64,000 bases of DNA from Micromussa lordhowensis (Eukaryota > Cnidaria > Anthozoa > Scleractinia > Lobophylliidae). Location of the stretch: assembly GCA_964020085.1 (NCBI GenBank), contig OZ026603.1, forward strand, positions 1,974,901 through 2,038,900, in the 5' to 3' direction. The position numbers were made by a program, and so were the translations under genes. Shown in pieces: positions 60,001-64,000 of this stretch. Position 1 is the first letter of the stretch; the number at the start of each line of letters is the position of its first letter. The notes beneath the pieces are model-generated. The model had not been told where the DNA came from. It saw only the letters and a program-made list of their open reading frames with translations, and ran no database searches.

Positions 60001-63000
60001 TGGAGAAAAGGAAGATGTTTTGTTCTGTCTGGCTATCCCCACGAGCGCATAAGTTTCTTTCATACTTGTGCTATGCTTGCGTGGGGAGGGGGTGAGCTCC
60101 AAGGGAGAGGGGGTCGCTCGTCTCACTCCCTCCCCCTGCTCCTTATATTTCGCATTTCGCACTTGCTCGCAGTTTCCATTCCTTTCGCGTGCTTTTTTAG
60201 AAACGCTACACAGGCTACTGTCGGAGCGCTTTCCAACACAACCATAACTGAACACGAGTAATGTCACGCAACAAAGCCCAAAGGACGACTTCAATCTACG
60301 TGAATGCTGAGATTTTCAGTCCTTTTACAGACGGCTACAGCAACTGTTTCGAATGCAAATAATTTGAAGTCTGTGCAAAATGATATTTGACAGTGGGTCA
60401 CAAAGGTCATACATTTCAAGTCGCGATTGTAATGCTCTTGAACTCTTCCCCCCAACCGAGGGGGGAATCCCCGGGGGAATCCCATATAAAAAGGACGGGC
60501 TTGCTCGTCGGAAATTTTGTAAAGAACCCCTAAGAGGTACCAAGGCCCTGTTTTGTGGGTTAGGCTTAAAAATGTTTTCAACCCTTCTTAAGGTGGGGGA
60601 ACACGTGAAGGCTGTTTTGAGGTTGCTTAACACGGCCTTTTTGCCAATATCGCGGTCACGTTTCAAGCGACACTAAATCTCATTAACCACTGTTTGGCGG
60701 TTTTGTGTAAATTTTTGGGTGTTTTTTGGGCATTTTGGGAAAGAGATATTTTTTTCTCAAAGGATAGGTTACATTGAGGAAAATATGAAATGCTGAAGAT
60801 TTGATGGATTTGGAAAATTGAAATTTGAAGTGAAGAATTAGTAGAGGGATACCAAAGAGTCCCCTAGCAACCTGGGGCTCTCTTTTGCGGGGGTCAACTG
60901 TCTGGTAGTGTTTCCAACCCATCTTAATACTAACAATTTCCTTTTTTATATCACTTCAAATTTCACGCCTATTCATGTTTACCCATGCCTTAAACAACAC
61001 ATCTCCTGTCATATTTCTTCAGCTCCACACCCTCAAATGATATCACACAAGCTCCTGCTGTGGACGTTTGGAGGCTGAACACCCTAAGAAAAACCGCATT
61101 TCTAACCCCTAGCCCTAAAAGGTACGACAAGCAACCCCGTCCTTTATCTAAAGCAGTTCCCAGGCCCCGAGGAACTTTGTAAACAAAACGTATGGATCGG
61201 ATTCAGAACGACCAAAGCGATGTGACGTAGTGAAATTTTATAAGAGCAAAATGGGAGCCGGGCATAATTTGTATCTGATCGCCTGTCCAGTACCAAGCAG
61301 TTGCTCTCCGTTGTCTCATCAGGGCACCAAGATCGCGAAGACTTCGTGTGGATGTCTCTCGAGCTTGGAGTTGGCAGACAGCTCTTGTAGTGTTGAAGAA
61401 ATGCTGATTGACTTCAGTTTGAATGGAAGCGATTTCTATTGGCACTTTACGACTGATGAAATGCGAATAGGAAGGAACGGCGTGCCAGTTGCCATCAAAA
61501 CGCATTTGGGACCAGTGCACGAAGCGATGGGGACATCGGCTGATTCTTCAGCGTTCTTGAACAACACCCACTTGCTTAGGCTGGACACTGAACCGGTAGA
61601 GGAGAATGTTTTGTATTGAAAGAGGAACTAGCAAAATTTTGGAATAATGAGGCCTTAGGAATAGGGAGTAAAGATGCAGGCTATCAACAGTTCTTGACCA
61701 ACGTTCACATGAAGAATACACGATATGAGATGTCACTTTCGTGGAAGGAAATGCACTCTGCTTTACCAGATAATTGAAACTTGAGTTATACTCGCTTGGG
61801 TTTACTGGTCAGACGCCTTAACACCTGATGCGCTCCGAGAATATGACAAAGTGATCAAGGATCACGAGTATGGAAGGGCATCGTAGAAACTACAGAGGTC
61901 GCGGGAAAGGTCCATAAGTTGCCCTATCATGAAGTAGTGCGATTAGACAAGCAGACCACCAAGATAAGAATCGTTTTTGATGCTGCTGCCAATGAGAGCC
62001 TGGCCCTTTGTTACCACTATTCGCACCAGTCCCTTGCTTAGCGAGTGTAAATAAGAGCGGAGCGTTAAAGAAGGAGATGAGGCCATTGTGAAAGAGGAAA
62101 TCTTCCCCAGACTACCTGGAGATTGCGCCGTGTTAAGGAGCTGATGAAGGGAAGAAATGACACGGTTCGAGGGGAATTCGCAATTGTCGTCGGAAACCAG
62201 AAGAAAGTGACAGAGCTTACTAGAAAACGTCCGATCCAACATCTGATTGCTGTTAAACACAAAGTTCGTGCCACGACTAATGCGACAAATGGTGCTGTTT
62301 CTATTCACCTTAGCGACCGTAGAACCATTTGGAGACCTGTTGGAGAAGGCCCGCCAGAGACTTCGAGGAATTTAAGAGGAAGAACGACAAGACAGGCTGC
62401 AGTCACGGGTGATTTTAATATACGGCGTTTTTATTGACTTTGAGAACATTTTAGTTTCGACATTGGTACTCGGACCAATGACCGGGTGGGGAAAGTGTAG
62501 AATTTTTCGAAGTGCAACGCTTGCAGTAAATAGGATGTCAAGAAATGTAACGCATGTGAAATGTCACAAGATCTTGTGGTTTTCGTATGCGAAGTTTGTC
62601 TTGACGTATTAAAAGGAGCGTTGTTGAATTAAGTCTACTTGAAGAGGTATTTTTTTCTGCCATCAATTCACACTTCCCATCCCCCTGACAAATGGAAAAA
62701 GGCAAAATAATGTCAACGTTGCATGTGAGTGACTTTTGTTCAGCTTACCCTCCTAAATCAAAGAAGCCTTCTTGTATATCAATGTTGGTTATGTTGAGTA
62801 CTTCACACCACAGTTGAGCAAGAGTACGTTCTGTTGGAGTGCTCGGCAATCCTTCCTCATCAGTCCCAGCTGATCCAATGGGAGGCAGTTTGTTTTTGTC
62901 AAGCTTTCCAGCAGGTGTCACAGGGATACTAATGGTAATAGCCAATGATATATTAGAATGGGCTAAATTTACAAAATGAGATTTTCTCAGGCGAAGAATA

Positions 63001-64000
63001 AGAATGAAGAACTCGATAAAGGTTACAATCAACGCATTCTAGATCTTCTTGTTACGTAATCATTAATCAAAAAAACTTTTCACCATTTCCTTTTCTCATT
63101 TTCATTACAATATAATCCAAATTGGATGCGAGGCAATTTCAGGCCTAAACTACAAAATGGCCCAAAATTGCCTCACATACATGCTTGATTATATTGTACT
63201 GCAAACTGAATGAGAAAAGTTAACTGTGAAAAGGGCTATTAAGAAAAATACAACTTGGAATGGTGTTAGGATACTGCATTGTGGAAAGGTTACACAAATG
63301 GACATGGGAATGCATGGTGACAAAAATTAATGAAAAAGTAACAATCCTTTGTGTTATGTACAACTTACCAATTCAAAAGCAATATTTCTAAGAAAGCTTG
63401 GCTTTAAAATAAAGGGATTCTACTCTTAATTTTTAACATTTCTTCTTTAATTAGCAACTATTTTGTTACTTACTACAAAGATATCAAATATTATTATTAT
63501 TATTATTTTGAATTCAGTTGTTTAACGGGGCAGTATCGCAAATGAGGTCTAATTTTTGTGCAAAATATGCTAGAATTATAAAGGTGCACTCACTGATCAG
63601 CAAAGTAACCTTTAAACAACAAAAAGACAAATTCAATCTCTAAGAGATCAACACTTTTTAGTGATTTTCCTCCAAGTAACATTGTCAAACTTCAAAACGT
63701 TGGAAAGACGTTTTCAACTTTTAGACCACTTCTTTCCCATTCAGCTGTAGCCACAACAGTTGTGAAAAACTTTCATGTACGGTGCATTTTAGCAAGGTTA
63801 GATAACTACCAGTGGATTTCCAATTTATACCAACACCTTCATTGGATTTTCAAGTAGCACTAGATCTTGGTGAGACTGCTCCTTTAAGGCTTAGCTAGTT
63901 GGTAGGTTAAGACTTTTGCTGTTAGTATTAAAACTCACCTCGCCAGGAGAACAAAATGGGATGGTATCATGTAAAATGGAAGTCTTGTCTTTAAAGCTGC
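39063..64000 (-). CDS. A-T-R-R NRPS-like carboxylate reductase, 23 exons, 5' end beyond the window
   Basis: Exons in coding order: 64000-63939 (partial), 62928-62749, 57820-57671, 56692-56627, 56399-56258, 55375-55204, 54054-53993, 50292-50239, 48957-48872, 48550-48467, 48051-47969, 46168-46005, 45864-45803, 45627-45556, 45149-45075, 44520-44351, 43618-43492, 43195-43114, 42477-42337, 41906-41814, 41173-41059, 39918-39875, 39206-39063. All have GT/AG borders and every phase fits; the sum is 2,430 bp, 809 codons plus TAA. Domains (residues counted from base 64000): end of adenylation 1-45, carrier about 45-120, thioester reductase about 150-560, short-chain dehydrogenase 563-809. By family knowledge such enzymes activate a carboxylic acid as adenylate, load it on the pantetheine arm, release it as an aldehyde with NAD(P)H and reduce it to an alcohol. 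The order equals fungal ATRR (glycine betaine to choline). Substrate specificity residues lie outside the window, so the product here is unknown. Confidence 0.85.
39282..39640. mobile_element. MITE, family of 49215-49605, in the last intron
   Basis: It carries CACTACGCCGGAG words, CGTTTTCGAAAAGCTCCGTT and GTGTGGACGGTAGGTCTAAC, inverted relative to the copy at 49215-49605 (CTCCGGCGTAGTTTGGACGG, ACGGTTAGGCCTACCG). It lies in intron 39207-39874. Confidence 0.75.
40098..40690 (-). mobile_element. Compound tRNA-headed SINE with 13-bp target duplication
   Basis: CATTATCTACAAC flanks it on both sides (40085-40097 and 40691-40703). Reading the minus strand, it contains an inverted partial body, a second body in sense (about 40390-40530), a unique upstream block, a tRNA-like head (40223-40295) and a first body (about 40098-40222). 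The body word ACTGAAATTTACACTTCAGA appears three times, once inverted. The GTGCTACGCGGCACAACATT block ends two of the bodies. Confidence 0.8.
40223..40295 (-). tRNA. tRNA-like SINE head, 73 nt, probably not a functional tRNA
   Basis: The acceptor stem pairs perfectly (GACCTCG with CGAGGTC), the D arm fits GCTC-AGTCGGCA-GAGT, and the T arm is GTGGG-TTCGATT-CCCAC. Box A (TAGCTCAGTCGG) and box B (GGTTCGATTCC) match the Pol III internal promoter. The anticodon arm (ACGGT-AGATCTA-ATCCG) does not pair properly and lacks U33, so the isotype is unclear. Together with the SINE context this marks a transcribed retroposon head and not a translating tRNA. Confidence 0.7.
46870..47060 (+). repeat. Dispersed repeat, plus copy (partner 2460-2640)
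   Basis: See 2460-2640. It lies in intron 46169-47968 of the enzyme gene and is covered by an open frame (46608-47117) with no domain, which I regard as non-coding. Confidence 0.5.
47338..47574. mobile_element. MITE bounded by TTAA, 237 bp
   Basis: The ends AGGGGCTACGTCACGG and CCGTGACGCAGCTCCT are inverted copies, each bordered by TTAA (47334-47337 and 47575-47578), as in piggyBac-type insertions. No coding capacity. Confidence 0.8.
47624..47880. mobile_element. Palindromic MITE of the GAGGATATTACA family, copy 3
   Basis: GAGGATATTACATGGCCGCG and the inverted CATGTTATGTTC end enclose GATACGAAATTTC / GATAAATTTCGTATC. The right part has AATGAAATACC / GGTATTTCATT inverted words, ending TATATAATAA. 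Confidence 0.75.
49215..49605. mobile_element. MITE, family of 39282-39640
   Basis: Starts ATGCCGGCGAAATTTCAAA and ends near CTCCGGCGTAGTTTGGACGG, with inner ACGGAGCTTTTCGAAAACG. It lies in the intron 48958-50238. Confidence 0.75.
49699..50080. mobile_element. MITE bounded by TTAA, 382 bp
   Basis: The ends AGGAGCACTGTCACAGGAGT and CACCGTGACAGTGACCCT are inverted copies with TTAA on each side (49695-49698, 50081-50084). It lies about 155 bp from the exon 50239-50292. Confidence 0.8.
50478..51780. mobile_element. Composite palindromic element with an embedded LINE tail
   Basis: The palindrome 50478-50625 (GGTAATTGAACTGAGTGGAG with its inverted CTCCACTCAGTTCAATTACC) is followed by two direct copies of a block of about 247 bp (50633-50879, 50880-51126; marker CCAAATACA-GACTTGGTC). 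Then comes a LINE fragment and a closing ATTTCAAAATGGATTTAA at 51749 that inverts the TTAAATCCATTTTGAAAT at 50626. It lies in intron 50293-53992. Confidence 0.65.
51165..51740 (+). pseudogene. LINE reverse transcriptase C-terminal fragment
   Basis: An open frame to 51566 reads [32 protein letters not shown] and [18 protein letters not shown], the C-terminal tail of a Jockey-like RT. The trailer ends AATAAAGTTTTTTCAG. It is buried inside the composite element above. Confidence 0.75.
51877..52057. mobile_element. Near-perfect palindrome, 181 bp
   Basis: GCAATAGACCAC and GTGGTCTATTGC end a palindrome containing TTCTATGGGTTATAGGCTGA and its inverse. Arms are about 80 bp with a spacer near CTCGCCTGCGGCTCG. 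Confidence 0.85.
52126..52362. mobile_element. Palindromic element, family of 52906-53103
   Basis: GGAACTATCGGCTAATAGTT and the inverted CAACTATCAGACCGATAATTCC word, with GGGCAAATATGCT and AACATCAAAT within. It matches 52906-53103 for most of its length. Confidence 0.7.
52906..53103. mobile_element. Palindromic element, second copy
   Basis: GGAACTATCGGCTGATAGTT and AACTATCAGACCGATAGTTCC arms with the centre GCCCGAGAAGCGAAGCTTCGAGGGC. This copy is better preserved than the one at 52126-52362. Confidence 0.8.
53338..53632. repeat. Triplicate tandem repeat, unit 93-97 bp
   Basis: Three units begin with ACTATRRGGGCTGATA-GTGTCTCTC at about 53340, 53431 and 53528 and contain GTCACGTGATCAATTTAAA and AGAAAATTTAGTGCTGAA. 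Each unit has a CACGTG core (GCCACGTG in the third). Confidence 0.85.
54255..54841. mobile_element. MITE bounded by TTAA, 587 bp
   Basis: The ends AGTGCCACTATGATCAAAAT and ATTTTCGTCGTAGTGGCACT are inverted copies with TTAA at 54251-54254 and 54842-54845. It starts 200 bp upstream of the exon 53993-54054 in the gene's orientation. Confidence 0.85.
55449..55881. mobile_element. Fold-back MITE, 433 bp
   Basis: CGCTACTTGCACATGACCCA and its inverted copy end a near-perfect hairpin with arms of about 210 bp. The loop is near 55665 and the TTTATAACTAAATGTAGAGA block borders it. It sits only about 70 bp from the exon 55204-55375. Confidence 0.9.
57295..57460. mobile_element. Palindromic MITE, 166 bp
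   Basis: AGAAGGCTAAGCCGTGTATT and its inverted match (AATACACGGCTTAGGCTTCT) with inner ACTGTGATAAAAC / GTTTTATCACAGT. Confidence 0.85.
58363..58515. mobile_element. Palindromic MITE, 153 bp
   Basis: GTACAGTGGAACGAAGG and its inverted CACTGTAC end, with GGGACTGGCAAAATATGTTC / GAACATATCTTGCCAGTCCC. TA-flanked ends suggest a mariner-type MITE. Confidence 0.8.
58781..58925. mobile_element. Palindromic MITE, 145 bp
   Basis: GACCAATTTCGATATATTAA / TTAATAATTGGTC ends with ATTCAGCCTAAAACAATAG and its inverted CTATTGTGTTAGGCTGAAT. Confidence 0.85.
58966..62640 (+). mobile_element. Decayed BEL/Pao-type LTR retrotransposon
   Basis: TGTCACAAAATGTAACGCAT at 58966 and TGTCAAGAAATGTAACGCAT at 62536 start two related blocks that also share ATGCGAAGTTTGT and a GACGTATTAAAA-type word, as remnants of paired LTRs. 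Between them, on the plus strand and in shifting frames, I see a gag-like zinc knuckle ([14 protein letters not shown], about 59920), a retropepsin box ([11 protein letters not shown], about 60383), the RT lead region ([11 protein letters not shown] at about 61635; [21 protein letters not shown] at about 61920, cut into frames) and an integrase C-terminal block ([15 protein letters not shown], about 62125). Most of RT, RNase H and integrase core are deleted and stops are common. It lies in the 4.9-kb intron between carrier exons. Confidence 0.75.
63091..63219. mobile_element. Palindromic element, 129 bp, in the first visible intron
   Basis: TTTTCTCATT / AATGAGAAAA ends enclose ACAATATAATCCAA with its inverse and GAGGCAATTT / AAATTGCCTC. 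Confidence 0.7.

Larger units (their letters stand above)
57671..64000 (-). other. Adenylation C-terminus and carrier domain of the A-T-R-R gene
   Basis: The partial exon 63939-64000 reads [13 protein letters not shown], the last strand pair of an adenylate-forming domain. The next exon begins [11 protein letters not shown], core motif A10, with the lysine (residue 29) that closes the active site. After a linker, [11 protein letters not shown] and FFDLGG lead to the splice junction, and exon 57671-57820 supplies [13 protein letters not shown], so the carrier motif is LGGHSL with the pantetheine-accepting serine at residue 83. LGGHSL is usual for peptidyl-carrier domains. The intron between these exons is 4,928 bp and holds a BEL/Pao retroelement and several MITEs. 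Confidence 0.88.

Noticed and set aside
59863..60261. Host zinc-finger gene from the open frame with a CCHC-like knuckle
   Set aside because: Order with protease, RT and integrase remnants and paired LTR blocks marks it as a retroelement gag remnant.

Overview
The window is nuclear DNA of an animal with spliced genes, most likely an anthozoan cnidarian (coral or sea anemone). I base this on the AT-rich sequence, many short phase-consistent exons with GT/AG borders, dense palindromic miniature transposons, and several families of Jockey/CR1-like retrotransposon fragments. Species cannot be fixed from the sequence alone.

From 1 to about 25 kb there are few if any intact genes. The stretch holds decayed non-LTR retrotransposon 3' ends (about 3.2-4.3, 4.4-5.3, 9.4-10.4, 20.6-22.0 and 22.7-23.2 kb). 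It also holds fold-back elements (5.4-6.3 and 7.9-8.5 kb), diverged tandem duplications that look like remnants of a small minus-strand gene (1.1, 7.1, 9.0, 11.3 and 14.5 kb), and three 20-bp GC-rich minisatellite blocks at 20.0-22.7 kb. From 25.8 to 34.1 kb lie plus-strand genes: a short ORF with a possible first exon, a four-exon uncharacterised gene of about 1,030 residues with a zinc-knuckle-like cluster, a SAP-like helix pair and transposase-like features, and a two-exon protein kinase with all main catalytic motifs intact.

From 39.06 kb to the right edge the minus strand carries the most notable gene. I could trace 23 consecutive exons by hand; their total is 2,430 bp (809 codons plus stop), and every junction keeps the reading frame. 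In order they encode the C-terminal end of an adenylation domain, a phosphopantetheine carrier domain, an NAD(P)H thioester-reductase domain and a second, classical short-chain dehydrogenase domain. This A-T-R-R order is that of the fungal ATRR enzymes (carboxylate activated, tethered, reduced to aldehyde, then reduced to alcohol; glycine betaine to choline in fungi). The start of the gene and most of the adenylation domain lie beyond base 64000, so the substrate cannot be read here.

The introns of this gene are heavily loaded with mobile DNA: a decayed BEL/Pao LTR element, a tRNA-headed SINE compound inserted with a 13-bp target duplication into a MITE that itself ends 7 nt from a splice donor, three MITEs bounded by TTAA, and many near-perfect palindromes.
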